The position numbers and the translations under genes are program-made. Shown in pieces: positions 7,934 to 15,782 of a stretch of DNA of 64,000 bases. The notes under the pieces are model-generated. The model was not told the origin of the DNA. It worked only from the letters and a program-made list of their open reading frames with translations, and searched no databases. Source of the stretch: Xylanibacter ruminicola (GTDB lineage Bacteria > Bacteroidota > Bacteroidia > Bacteroidales > Bacteroidaceae); the NCBI RefSeq assembly GCF_900107775.1, contig NZ_FNRF01000002.1, forward strand, positions 189,129 to 253,128. Direction: 5' to 3'. Position 1 is the stretch's first letter, and every line of letters starts with the position of its first letter.

Positions 7934-8983
7934 TTAGTATTTCTTGAAGTATTCCTGAATCTGCTTCCAGTCGCGTGTCTTAGTGAGCGCCAGCATCAGC
8001 AGTACGCGCGCCTTCTGTGGATTCTGATCGAGAGCTGCAACAAACTCATATTTCTCGTCGTCGACCTCGCCATTCAAGCAGGTAGGACCTGTTGGGCAGC
8101 GACTTGAGCGAACCACGTTGATACCCTTCTGACGAGCCTTTACAGCTACATCGAATACCTCGTGATAGAAGTTGCCATCACCTACACCAGCCAGTACTAC
8201 ACCATCAAATTTGGCATCAACAAATGCCTGGAAGGGCAGAGGAGAGCAGTTGGCATAACCATATACGATACCTACCTGTGGCAGCTTTTCGAGATTGGTT
8301 ACATCAAACTCACTCTGTGTAGTGTGCAGGGCCTCGGGCTTGGTAAAGTAGTGAGCCTCGCCATTGTAAACGTAGCCTACAGGTCCGGCGTTGGCAGCTT
8401 CGAATGTTGCCACATCGGTGGTGTGCACCTTAATCACGTCCTTGGCATAAATCAGGCGGTTGTTCATGCAGCACAGCACGCCACGACCCTTTGTGTTTGG
8501 ACTTGCAGCAGCAGCCACACCAGCATACAGGTTGCCAGGACCATCGGCACTGATGGCTGTAGATGAACGCATAGAACCTACCAGGATAACAGGCTTGTTG
8601 CTCTTCACCGTCAGGTTCAGGAAGTAAGCCGTCTCCTCCATGGTATCGGTTCCGTGAGTGATTACCACACCATCGTAACCCTCTTTGTTAAGCAGCTCGT
8701 TAATACGCTTAGAAAGTTTAAGCCAAACCTGGTCGTTCATGTCCTGTGAGCCAATGTTTACCAGCTGCTCGCCAGAGATATCAGCCAGATACAGCATCTG
8801 CGGAACGGCGTCGATGAGCGTCTGTACGCCTACCTGACCTGCCGTGTAGGCCGACGATGTAGAAGAAGCGCTTACACCAGCGATGGTACCGCCGGTAGCA
8901 ATAATACGGATTTTGGGTTTGGCCACGATGTTGACCGAAACCAACACTGCTAAAAGCAGCAATACATTACGCCATGTTTTCAT
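7934..8983 (-). CDS. ansB: type II L-asparaginase (periplasmic)
   Basis: A 349-residue protein with a signal peptide (cleavage near NIVAKP). The first active-site motif, IIATGGTIAG, is at residues 27-36, with the nucleophilic Thr in TGGT; the second, VVITHGTDTMEETAYFL, is near residue 110. GSMRSSTAISADGPGNL is also typical. It hydrolyses asparagine to aspartate and ammonia in the periplasm. The length is normal for the secreted type II enzyme. It lies between dcuB and the porin, spaced 36 and 21 bases from them. The product aspartate feeds aspA after uptake. Confidence 0.94.
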   Translation of the reverse strand: MKTWRNVLLLLAVLVSVNIVAKPKIRIIATGGTIAGVSASSTSSAYTAGQVGVQTLIDAVPQMLYLADISGEQLVNIGSQDMNDQVWLKLSKRINELLNKEGYDGVVITHGTDTMEETAYFLNLTVKSNKPVILVGSMRSSTAISADGPGNLYAGVAAAASPNTKGRGVLCCMNNRLIYAKDVIKVHTTDVATFEAANAGPVGYVYNGEAHYFTKPEALHTTQSEFDVTNLEKLPQVGIVYGYANCSPLPFQAFVDAKFDGVVLAGVGDGNFYHEVFDVAVKARQKGINVVRSSRCPTGPTCLNGEVDDEKYEFVAALDQNPQKARVLLMLALTKTRDWKQIQEYFKKY

Positions 8984-9019
8984 ACAATAATTGTTTTAAG
9001 AAGTTAGTAAAATATAAGT

Positions 9020-10366
9020 TTAATATAGGAATGTTATAATAAGATAGCCTACGCCAATGCTCACAAAAGTGGTGATAAAGCCCGAAAGCTGGAACGAGTG
9101 GTTAAGCACGTACTTGCCGATACGGGTAGTACCCGTGGTATCGAAGTTGATGGCTGCCACCTCGGTAGGATAGTTGGGGAAGAAGAAGTAGCCGTTGACA
9201 GCGGGGAACATAGCCACGAGTGCCAATGGCGGAATGCCCAAGCCAATACCCAGCGGGAAGAGCGTGCGTACCGTGGCTGCCTGCGAGAACAGCATGATAC
9301 TCATGATAAACAGGGCCACGCTGAACAGGAACGGATACTGTGTTACCACGTCGGCTATGTGACTCTTAAAGAACTCCAGGTTGCCATTAAAGAAGGTGTC
9401 GCCCATCCAGGCAATACCAAAGATGGCAATCATGGCATTCATACCTGCACTGAATATATTGCCGCTCACAGCCTTCTTCACACTGGCCTTACCAACCAGC
9501 AGAATCACTGCTGCCATCGACATCATCAGTATCTCGATGGTCTCAGGCATCGATAGCTGGGTAACCACGCCGTCAACCTCGAACGATGGGCGCAGCGAAG
9601 GAGCGCTACCAAAAACAATCACTAGCACAACGCCCAACAGGAATGCCAGCACACTCCACTTGGCATGTGGATTGGGACTCTGTTCCATCTGTGCCATCGC
9701 CATGGCTTCGGCTTCCGGGTCAATCAGTCCTTCACGTACTCGGCGCTGGTATTCGGGGTCATCTTCAAGTTCCTTGCCCACACGGTTCTGCACAAACGAT
9801 GCCACCAGGATGGCTATCAGCGAGGCAGGGATACACACCAGCAGGATATCCTTCAGTTCTATGCCCTGTCCGCCAAGCAGATCGGTACTAATCACAGCTG
9901 CCGTAGCCGCCGACATGGGCGAACCAGTGATACCCAGCGAGGCCGCGATGGTGGCCACTGTCATGGGGCGCTCCGGACGTATCTTAGAATTCTTGGCAAT
10001 CTCCGAGATAATAGGCAGCAGCGAGTAAGAGGTATGGGCTGTGCCTGCTACCAAGCAGAACAACCAGGTGGTGAGCGGACCATAATAAGTAATGTGTGTA
10101 GGGTGCTTACGCAGGAACCTGGCTGCCAATCCTACCAGGTAATCCAAGCCACCAGCAGCCTGCAGCGCCGCCGTAGCCGTAATTACCGATGCTATGATCA
10201 GCATCACATCAATGGGCACCTTGCCGGGATGCATGCCGAAGATAAACACGAGTATGAACACTCCCACCATACCGTAGATGCCCAGTCCGATACCACCAAC
10301 CCTGGCGCCGATAAATATAAGGGCCAATACGATAAACAGTTGTAAAATAACCAAGAATGTCACCAT
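9020..10366 (-). CDS. anaerobic C4-dicarboxylate transporter, DcuA/DcuB type
   Basis: A 448-residue inner-membrane protein with about 11-12 hydrophobic segments. Family marks include GGLDYLVGLAARFLR, the GTAHTSYSLLPII loop and TGSPMSAATAA. Dcu carriers exchange aspartate, fumarate or malate for succinate during anaerobic growth. It is the first gene of a four-gene minus-strand operon with asparaginase, porin and aspartase, so an aspartate/succinate or fumarate/succinate exchange fits best. DcuA and DcuB cannot be told apart safely here. A strong promoter lies about 45-70 bases upstream of the start. Confidence 0.92.
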   Translation of the reverse strand: MVTFLVILQLFIVLALIFIGARVGGIGLGIYGMVGVFILVFIFGMHPGKVPIDVMLIIASVITATAALQAAGGLDYLVGLAARFLRKHPTHITYYGPLTTWLFCLVAGTAHTSYSLLPIISEIAKNSKIRPERPMTVATIAASLGITGSPMSAATAAVISTDLLGGQGIELKDILLVCIPASLIAILVASFVQNRVGKELEDDPEYQRRVREGLIDPEAEAMAMAQMEQSPNPHAKWSVLAFLLGVVLVIVFGSAPSLRPSFEVDGVVTQLSMPETIEILMMSMAAVILLVGKASVKKAVSGNIFSAGMNAMIAIFGIAWMGDTFFNGNLEFFKSHIADVVTQYPFLFSVALFIMSIMLFSQAATVRTLFPLGIGLGIPPLALVAMFPAVNGYFFFPNYPTEVAAINFDTTGTTRIGKYVLNHSFQLSGFITTFVSIGVGYLIITFLY

Positions 10367-10407
10367 AGATTGTAAAATAATTAGTAGAGTAAGATTGTTA
10401 TATTGCG

Positions 10408-10438
10408 CAAATATACGATTAATTATGATTGCAACAAA
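10408..10438 (-). promoter_or_regulatory. promoter of the dcuB-ansB-porin-aspA operon
   Basis: On the minus strand: TTTG, 19 bases, TATATTTG. It faces the dcuB start at 10366. No inverted repeat for a specific regulator was obvious beside it. Confidence 0.7.
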
Positions 10439-10619
10439 GAAAAAATCGATTTTTTTTCGAATGAATGTTAAATTAATGCAGAATCTGCCGATTGTACGGA
10501 TAGTGCTGAATATGCAGACAAAACGCTCTCCGAAATGTGGTATCTTTGTAAGCGGTAAGCAAGATGAGCCGTGGGGATGGCACTTATGCCTCGCTCAGAC
10601 GTCACGAACCACTCGTTCA

Positions 10620-10708
10620 GATTATCTCCATACCCCTATAGGGATTATCCGAACACCTGGTAAAGACTATCCGGATAGCACACGCAGACTATCTGAGCAA
10701 CCCACAAC
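10620..10708 (+). repeat. four iterated 22-bp motifs upstream of the HU-like gene
   Basis: The motif GA(T/C)TATC(C/T) begins at 10620, 10643, 10665 and 10687, that is with spacings of 23, 22 and 22 bases (two helical turns). The array lies in the ~400-bp gap between dcuB and the HU-like gene, downstream of a TATCTTTG box at about 10542-10549, so it would be in the leader if that promoter is used. No ORF was found in the gap. Confidence 0.55.
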
Positions 10709-10763
10709 CTACCTCGGCTGCCGAAAAATGTAAAAATTCAAAAATGTAACAATCAAAAAAATT

Positions 10764-11345
10764 ATGAGTCAGAAGTTTATTAAGCTTAAGAACAACAACC
10801 GCGCCAATGTAAAGGCCTACGGTAAGTATTTTGCCACAGCGGTTTACGACAACCATTTTGTGGGTACCGACGAGATTGCTGATTTTATCCAGCGCCAGGC
10901 CTCGGTTAAGAAGAGCGATATCAAGGCTGTGCTGCAGGAGCTGGGCGAGGCTATGAAGCATTTCTTTGAGATGGGACAGAAGATTAAGCTGGAGGGCATC
11001 GGTATCCTGAAGGTTGGTTTCTCGAGTATCGGTGTGGCAAAGGCCGAAGAGTGTTCGGCTTCAACCATCACTACCCGCCGAATTCTGTTCCAGCCTGAGA
11101 CAGAGCGTGTTGTGGTTGGTCAGCAGAAGCGTGGTGATGGCACCGTTAAGCAGAAGTATGTTACTGCCATCAGTCTGCTGAAGGATGTTACCTTTGAGGA
11201 GACCCACGATAACTCGATGAACGTGGAGAGTGAGTCTAATCAGCCTTCGACTGGTGGTAATACCAATGGTGGAAATACCTCAGGCGGCGGTAGTGCCTCT
11301 GGTGGTGGTAACACCGGAGATGATGATGAATCATATGGTGACTAA
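10764..11345 (+). CDS. HU-like DNA-binding protein with Gly/Ser/Asn-rich tail
   Basis: A 193-residue protein. Residues ~5-120 fit the HU/IHF-like family found in Bacteroidales (HU-domain proteins of the 'HU-like, smalltalk, amidase' neighbourhood): an N-terminal helical part, GIGILKVGF and later arm-like strands (TRRILFQPETERV). Residues ~155-193 are low-complexity Gly/Ser/Asn ending in an acidic DDDESYGD. Classical HU is only ~90 residues, so this is the long variant. DNA binding is expected; the cell role is not known. The upstream leader holds a 22-bp iterated motif that might be its own target. It is separated from the smalltalk/amidase pair by a hairpin array. Confidence 0.8.
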   Translation: MSQKFIKLKNNNRANVKAYGKYFATAVYDNHFVGTDEIADFIQRQASVKKSDIKAVLQELGEAMKHFFEMGQKIKLEGIGILKVGFSSIGVAKAEECSASTITTRRILFQPETERVVVGQQKRGDGTVKQKYVTAISLLKDVTFEETHDNSMNVESESNQPSTGGNTNGGNTSGGGSASGGGNTGDDDESYGD

Positions 11346-11346
11346 T

Positions 11347-11795
11347 TGAGCAGGGGCTTCCCCCTGCTTGGGGGACCCCAAACCCAATCTGTCCTTTTCT
11401 CTGGCGCAGAGAAAAGAACTAAAAGAGACATCCACCTTCCCCAAGCCCCTCCCTATATGGAGGGGATGTAAATGATTCCGAGGGAAAACCCTCTTCATCA
11501 TAGTTTTGGTATGGCTCTCCAGCCTTTGTCCCTTCGGGATTCGCCATATATTGCTTAATAGGGGCTGCTCGCCCCTAATACCCTCGGTGTTTAAACATGG
11601 TATAGATTATAAGGGGTTTGGGGGCATGCCCCCATTAAGGAAAAACACGCCAGGGCTTTGATGCCCTGAGCGTACCTTAATGAAAGAGCGACAGGAGGAG
11701 CGGTTAAGTCCCTTGCCAAAGATTGGCGAGGGGTTTGGGGAGTGGTTTGAAGCCCTCCTTAGGATGAAGGAGGGTTGGGTGGTTGTGAAAAAGAT
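11347..11795. repeat. array of eight or more different hairpins, no gene
   Basis: This 450-base gap contains a dense row of palindromes: AGCAGGGG/CCCCTGCT near 11349, a perfect 10-bp CTTTTCTCTG/CAGAGAAAAG at 11394-11416, CCCCTCC/GGAGGGG at 11446-11465, GAGGG/CCCTC near 11480, AGGGG/CCCCT near 11560, GGGGGCATGCCCCC near 11625, CAGGGC/GCCCTG near 11653, CCTTGCCAA/TTGGCGAGG near 11710 and CCCTCCTT/AAGGAGGG near 11755. The stems share no sequence core but share a G/C-rich style. No ORF fits. It resembles a landing zone of small palindromic repeats rather than a single terminator. Confidence 0.6.
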
Positions 11796-11821
11796 TATTA
11801 ACGTATTAAAAAGTAGATTTT

Positions 11822-11923
11822 ATGATAAAAGTAAATTGGAATAGAGTAGCTAAGTGGTTGCGATTTGCAGCAACAGTGATTACAACAGCTCTGGGAACTA
11901 TTGCTGTACAGTCATGCGGATAA
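11822..11923 (+). CDS. smalltalk protein
   Basis: A 33-residue peptide beginning MIKVNWNRVAKWLRF and ending VQSCG. It has a basic N-terminus and one hydrophobic helix (residues ~14-30), as in the Bacteroidales 'smalltalk' family, whose members are about 30 residues and are encoded directly upstream of an N-acetylmuramoyl-L-alanine amidase. Here the stop codon overlaps the amidase start by ten bases, the expected arrangement. The role of smalltalk is not known; a membrane-inserted, holin- or signal-anchor-like helper is only a guess. Identification rests on size, composition and position. Confidence 0.75.
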   Translation: MIKVNWNRVAKWLRFAATVITTALGTIAVQSCG

Positions 11924-12339
11924 TAACCCTTATTGTGATTCATTGTTCGGCAGTGCGGCCCGACCAGACATCGTCGGTGGCCCAGATAGATACCTGGCAT
12001 CGTGATAGAGGCTTTAAGTTTGGCGTAGGCTATCACTACGTGGTCCGTCGTAACGGAGAGATTGAGCAGGGTAGGCCGGAATGGCTGGTGGGAGCTCACT
12101 GCGTGAACCATAACAAGTACTCCATCGGTGTGTGTTACGAAGGAGGACTGAATGCCCGCGGACAACCCGCCGATACTCGTACACCTGAGCAGAAGGCTGC
12201 CATGCGCACACTACTGGAAGATTTGCACCGCCGCTATCCCCGAGCGGTTATCGTGGGCCATCACGATCTAAACCCGCTTAAGGCCTGCCCGTGCATCAAC
12301 AACGTAACCCAGGAGTACGCCGACCTTCAGCCCAAGTAA
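11914..12339 (+). CDS. N-acetylmuramoyl-L-alanine amidase (Amidase_2 / T7-lysozyme type)
   Basis: A 141-residue protein from the ATG at 11914, which overlaps the smalltalk stop codon; the open frame extends further upstream but without homology. The likely zinc ligands are His10 (VIHCSA), His116 (GHHDLNP) and Cys125 (KACPC), as in T7 lysozyme. YHYVVRRNGEIEQGRP and the SIGVCYEGG strand are also characteristic. It would cleave the amide between muramic acid and the stem peptide. There is no signal peptide, so export would need help, possibly by the overlapping smalltalk peptide. Chromosomal copies like this are common in Bacteroidales and need not mean a prophage. Confidence 0.88.
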   Translation: MRIITLIVIHCSAVRPDQTSSVAQIDTWHRDRGFKFGVGYHYVVRRNGEIEQGRPEWLVGAHCVNHNKYSIGVCYEGGLNARGQPADTRTPEQKAAMRTLLEDLHRRYPRAVIVGHHDLNPLKACPCINNVTQEYADLQPK

Positions 12340-12346
12340 AAATTCT

Positions 12347-12382
12347 AAATCCCAAGGCAAAATAAACCTGCCTTGGGATTTT
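12347..12382 (+). repeat. TCCCAAGGCA hairpin element, copy A
   Basis: Left arm AAATCCCAAGGCA (12347-12359), right arm TGCCTTGGGATTT (12369-12381), then a T-rich run. This copy has a perfect G-C where the others have G-U. The -7 box expected next to it has decayed to GTATCCTAAA, and a separate TATCTTTG box lies at 12436-12443 before the acetyltransferase gene. It could also end the amidase transcript. Confidence 0.75.
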
Positions 12383-12466
12383 CTTCTCGTATCCTAAATA
12401 ATGTTAATTAATGCCATTTTGTTATCACTTATTCGTATCTTTGCCAAATAATAAAAACAATAAGGT

Positions 12467-13033
12467 ATGTTTGATATCATAGATGCTACGGGTTCTGTCT
12501 ACAAGAACGACCCTCGTATGCGCAACGTGGAGGGTGAGATGATAAGAAGTCATGAGCTGTGCCTGAAAATCTCTGCCAAAAAGCCCACTGATCCTGATTA
12601 TAAAGGACTGTTGGAAGAGCTGTTCCAGTGCAAGATTGATGATAGTGTCGCTATCGTCTCCCCATTCTATTGCGACTGCGGATGTCGGATGACAATCGGC
12701 AAGAATGTCACTATCAACAAAGGTGCCACCATTCTCTCGCCTGGGAAGGTGGTGATAGAGGACAACGTACTGATTGGCCCCGAAGTTAAGATTGCAACGG
12801 TGGATCACGATCTCTATGATCGTCACAACCTGTTCCATTTCGGACAGGTGACCATCAAAGAGAATGCATGGATCTGTATCGGAGCCATCATCTGTCCAGG
12901 CGTAACCATCGGTAGGAATGCCGTCATTGCCGCTGGTGCTGTCGTCACAAAGGATGTACCTGACAATGTGGTCGTCGGCGGTAATCCTGCCCGAATCATC
13001 AAAAAGATTAATCCCACACAAACTGGACTTTAA
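12467..13033 (+). CDS. LacA/Maa-like sugar O-acetyltransferase
   Basis: A 188-residue hexapeptide-repeat (left-handed beta helix) acyltransferase. The N-terminal region with RSHELCLKIS fits the maltose/galactoside acetyltransferase cap; residues ~75-180 show the repeating hexapeptide pattern, the conserved VDHDLYDRHN region that carries the catalytic His, and the closing GNPARIIKKI. It should transfer acetyl from acetyl-CoA to a sugar in the cytoplasm; the acceptor is unknown. A promoter box TATCTTTG lies 24 bases before the ATG, downstream of element copy A. Confidence 0.87.
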   Translation: MFDIIDATGSVYKNDPRMRNVEGEMIRSHELCLKISAKKPTDPDYKGLLEELFQCKIDDSVAIVSPFYCDCGCRMTIGKNVTINKGATILSPGKVVIEDNVLIGPEVKIATVDHDLYDRHNLFHFGQVTIKENAWICIGAIICPGVTIGRNAVIAAGAVVTKDVPDNVVVGGNPARIIKKINPTQTGL

Positions 13034-13210
13034 TACCACCAACTATTTCACCCGATACGTATATGTCAGGGACCTGGTACCTGGCATAAAGGTACTTGGC
13101 ATAAAGGACTACAATACTTTAAGAAACCACTCACTGCATGATGTTAATTGTTTACAACAAGCAGGAGTGGCGCGATTAACATATAATGCTAAAAAAAAAG
13201 AGATAACGTG

Positions 13211-14086
13211 TTATTTTTTGAAATATTTTTCTGCCCATTGTCGCATTGTTGTACCAGGATGTCCTGTAACAGCTAGTACATCATCGCATATCGCAGTCTG
13301 AGGTCTGAATTTCATTTCGCGTGTCAAGCGCATGGTTATCATGGCGCTGTTCATATAGGCTCTCGCTCCTGCATCAGGAATAAGAGCAAAACTCTCTTTT
13401 TGGGCCGTCTCGTCAACATATGTATATGTGATAGGGCGGCCTAGCACCTCTGTTAGTATCTGTTGTACTTCGGTTGCAGTAAGCACCTCGATACTCAGAT
13501 AGTAGTTGCGGAAAGCATGTACTTTTGGCCCCTCACGTAGTACGGTAGCTACAACTTCGGCAATATCGTCGGTGCATACCCATCCTTGTGGGGCGTTGTC
13601 GCACAATGAAATGAATGTTCCAGTTTCGCTAACAGAAGGATTGCCATCGAAAATGGATTCTGTTACTACGTTGGGATGGATGTTGGTCCACGCTATGCCA
13701 CTATCATTGATATAGCTCTCAATAAGATCGTGCCATGAAAAATGAGGGATTGGGTCATGTCTCGATGTATAGACTCCAAGATGTACGATGTGACTCACGT
13801 TGGATCTTCGAGCAGCATCAACTAGTTGCTTGGCTTGAAAGAGCATGTCTGATGTATAGCCTGTTAGTAGAAATAGACTATCTATTCCCTGAAGAGCTGT
13901 ACAAAACGTTTCGGCTCGATTCAAATCCAGCAATACCGCTTGTTTCCCTTCGTTTTGCCATTTGGCTACTGTATGTTCGCGGCTCGAGGCGAGCACAACC
14001 TCAACCCCCTCATGGTTCTTCTCTAACATCTTAATAACTTTTGAGCCAATTCTTCCAGAGGCTCCGATAATCAAAATCTTTTTCAT
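13211..14086 (-). CDS. NmrA-like NAD(P)-binding oxidoreductase
   Basis: A 291-residue atypical short-chain dehydrogenase. The Rossmann motif GASGRIGS is at residues 8-15, and the protein continues as in NmrA/QorB-type quinone or azo-reductase relatives (LDLNRAETFCTALQGIDSLFLLT). The classical YxxxK pair is not evident, as is common in this subgroup. It may act as a redox sensor or reductase. It is transcribed away from the AraC-type regulator at 14275, which is its likely controller. A -7-like box (TAATTTTG on the minus strand) lies near 14119-14126. Confidence 0.82.
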   Translation of the reverse strand: MKKILIIGASGRIGSKVIKMLEKNHEGVEVVLASSREHTVAKWQNEGKQAVLLDLNRAETFCTALQGIDSLFLLTGYTSDMLFQAKQLVDAARRSNVSHIVHLGVYTSRHDPIPHFSWHDLIESYINDSGIAWTNIHPNVVTESIFDGNPSVSETGTFISLCDNAPQGWVCTDDIAEVVATVLREGPKVHAFRNYYLSIEVLTATEVQQILTEVLGRPITYTYVDETAQKESFALIPDAGARAYMNSAMITMRLTREMKFRPQTAICDDVLAVTGHPGTTMRQWAEKYFKK

Positions 14087-14274
14087 TGTCTTATTTGTAT
14101 ATTAAAATTGTTTTCGATTGCAAAATTACGACAAATATTACATTTAATTATGTAACATTTCGGAACTATAGTGGCGTATTTTGAGTTTATGCGTCATATT
14201 TTATATTAAAAATTCCAAATAGTACATTTGTTTATGGATTTTTTTTCTCAATTTTGCAATCAAAAAGTAATTAT

Positions 14275-15138
14275 ATGGAAAATTTTAGACCCGTGTACGA
14301 CGACCAGGATGTTCAGATTTACTACAATCCCGGGTATTTTGCTATGAATCAGTCAGGTAAGCTTGATACTCATCTGATAGTTATTTGTAGGCGTGGTATG
14401 TTGCAAGGAGAGTATAGCAACAAGAAGTTTGCGCTTGAGAAGGATGAGATTCTGTTTATCTCGCCAGGAATTTCCCTTTCGCATGTGATGCTATCAGCTG
14501 ATTTTGAATGCATTGTTCTGCGTATCAGCAGCACAATGATGAATACATTTCTACATAACAACTCTAACTTGTGGAATCGGACGGTATATATTAATAATGT
14601 GAATAAATACCATCTCGACTCGTTCTCCATGCAGTTCACAGATAAGTTTCATGAACTGCTTAGTATGCTAATAAACAATGAAGACGATGGATTTATACAT
14701 AGTGATTTGGGACATGATATGATTCATAGTTTGTTGAAGAGTAGTATTCTTGGTCTTTGTTATGTGATGTCGGTGAGATCGAATAACTTTGATAATCCGG
14801 TAGATAAAAAACATCAACCCACAGTGTTCTTCAACAAGTTTTTGGCATTATTGCAAGGACGTAGAATAAAGCATTGTAAGGTGGAGGAATATGCTTCGGA
14901 ACTATTTATCACGCCAAAGTATTTAACGGTATTATGTAAACGTGTTTCTGGAAAAACTGCCAACGAGTGGATTAGAGAATATACACTTGCTGATATAACC
15001 TATTATTTGGATAATACAAATCTGAGCATCAAAGAAATAAGTCATCGTATGGGATTTGAAAGCCCAAGTTTCTTTGGCAAGTATGTAAAGCAGTATCTTG
15101 GGTGTACTCCACAACAATATAGAGAAAGAACGGAATAA
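14275..15138 (+). CDS. AraC-family transcriptional regulator
   Basis: A 287-residue protein. The N-terminal ~170 residues look like a cupin-type sensing domain (KFALEKDEILFISPG is the typical cupin strand). The C-terminal ~100 residues contain two helix-turn-helix units: VEEYASELFITPKYLTVLCKR and LSIKEISHRMGFESPSFFGKYVK, ending CTPQQYRE. I start it at the ATG at 14275; the frame runs back to a TTG at 14254 that lies in the -7 region. It is divergent from the NmrA-like reductase gene with 188 bases between them, which suggests it controls that gene. Confidence 0.9.
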   Translation: MENFRPVYDDQDVQIYYNPGYFAMNQSGKLDTHLIVICRRGMLQGEYSNKKFALEKDEILFISPGISLSHVMLSADFECIVLRISSTMMNTFLHNNSNLWNRTVYINNVNKYHLDSFSMQFTDKFHELLSMLINNEDDGFIHSDLGHDMIHSLLKSSILGLCYVMSVRSNNFDNPVDKKHQPTVFFNKFLALLQGRRIKHCKVEEYASELFITPKYLTVLCKRVSGKTANEWIREYTLADITYYLDNTNLSIKEISHRMGFESPSFFGKYVKQYLGCTPQQYRERTE

Positions 15139-15196
15139 CACCCTTAGCCCCTGATAGGTGCGAATTCAAGTAACAGATAAATATCCAAATTTTCCT

Positions 15197-15245
15197 AAAT
15201 TCCAAGGCAGTGTTGACCTGCTTTGGGATTTTTTGTGTACATTTG
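15197..15245 (+). repeat. TCCCAAGGCA hairpin element with -7 box, copy B
   Basis: Left arm AAATTCCAAGGCA (15197-15209), right arm TGCTTTGGGATTT (15219-15231), T-run, then TACATTTG (15238-15245), 18 bases before the GNAT start. The T in the left arm still pairs with G. Confidence 0.8.
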
Positions 15246-15262
15246 TAACCAAAAACAAAACT

Positions 15263-15742
15263 ATGATAAGAAGAGCAGAAATAAAAGATATACCAGGTAT
15301 CATTGAACTGTTGCATCAGGTTAATATGGTGCATCATGTGTTGCGTCCCGATTTGTTCAAACCTTATACCACCAAGTATAACGAACAGGAACTGGCGGCT
15401 CTGATAGGCGATGACAGCAAACCTATCTTTGTTTTTGAAGATGGGGTGGTGTTAGGGCATGCTTTCTGCAAGATAACCGAAGTAAAGGGCGACAAGTTGT
15501 TGCAGGACATCAAAACGCTATATATTGACGATATCTGTGTGGATGAAAAGGCACGCGGCAGACATGTTGGCAAAGCCTTGTACGAATACGTACGCGATTA
15601 CGCTGCATCGATTGGTTGTAATAACATCACCCTGAATGTATGGGAGGGCAACGATGCCGCGTTATCATTCTATAAAAACATGGGCATGAAAGTGCAGAAA
15701 ACAACAATGGAAATTATAATATCTGAATATATAATGACATAA
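15263..15742 (+). CDS. GNAT-family N-acetyltransferase, copy 1
   Basis: A 159-residue acetyltransferase. Typical GNAT segments are IKDIPGIIELLHQ at the N-terminus, the acetyl-CoA loop DEKARGRHVGKALYEYV near residue 100, and NVWEGNDAALSFYKNMGM, which is motif B. The start is set by the ATG following element copy B; the frame continues upstream through the element without homology. The gene at 18291 is nearly identical in protein sequence, so this is a recent duplication. Substrate unknown. A strong terminator follows, whose right arm overlaps the end of sstT. Confidence 0.88.
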   Translation: MIRRAEIKDIPGIIELLHQVNMVHHVLRPDLFKPYTTKYNEQELAALIGDDSKPIFVFEDGVVLGHAFCKITEVKGDKLLQDIKTLYIDDICVDEKARGRHVGKALYEYVRDYAASIGCNNITLNVWEGNDAALSFYKNMGMKVQKTTMEIIISEYIMT

Positions 15743-15744
15743 AG

Positions 15745-15782
15745 ATCTCCAGCCGCACGACTAAGCGGTTGGAGATTTTTTC
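15745..15782 (+). terminator. intrinsic terminator of GNAT copy 1
   Basis: ATCTCCAGCCGC (15745-15756) pairs with GCGGTTGGAGAT (15765-15776), 12 bp with one G-T, followed by six T residues. The right arm also codes for the last residues of SstT on the opposite strand. Confidence 0.85.

Noticed and set aside
5261..10345. Several plus-strand open frames of 100-226 codons across the asparagine operon
   Set aside because: They lie entirely inside genes with strong family matches on the other strand and read as low-meaning shadow proteins.
11854..11913. Upstream extension of the amidase frame
   Set aside because: It overlaps the smalltalk gene in another frame and has no amidase homology; the ATG at 11914 fits the family start.
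2177..12339. Prophage or integrative element
   Set aside because: VirE-type, HU-like and amidase genes could suggest one, but there is no integrase, terminase, capsid, relaxase or attachment repeat in the window.
13034..13210. Short direct repeat TGGCATAAAGG in the gap after the acetyltransferase gene
   Set aside because: Only two copies 17 bases apart, with no promoter or gene logic; probably chance.
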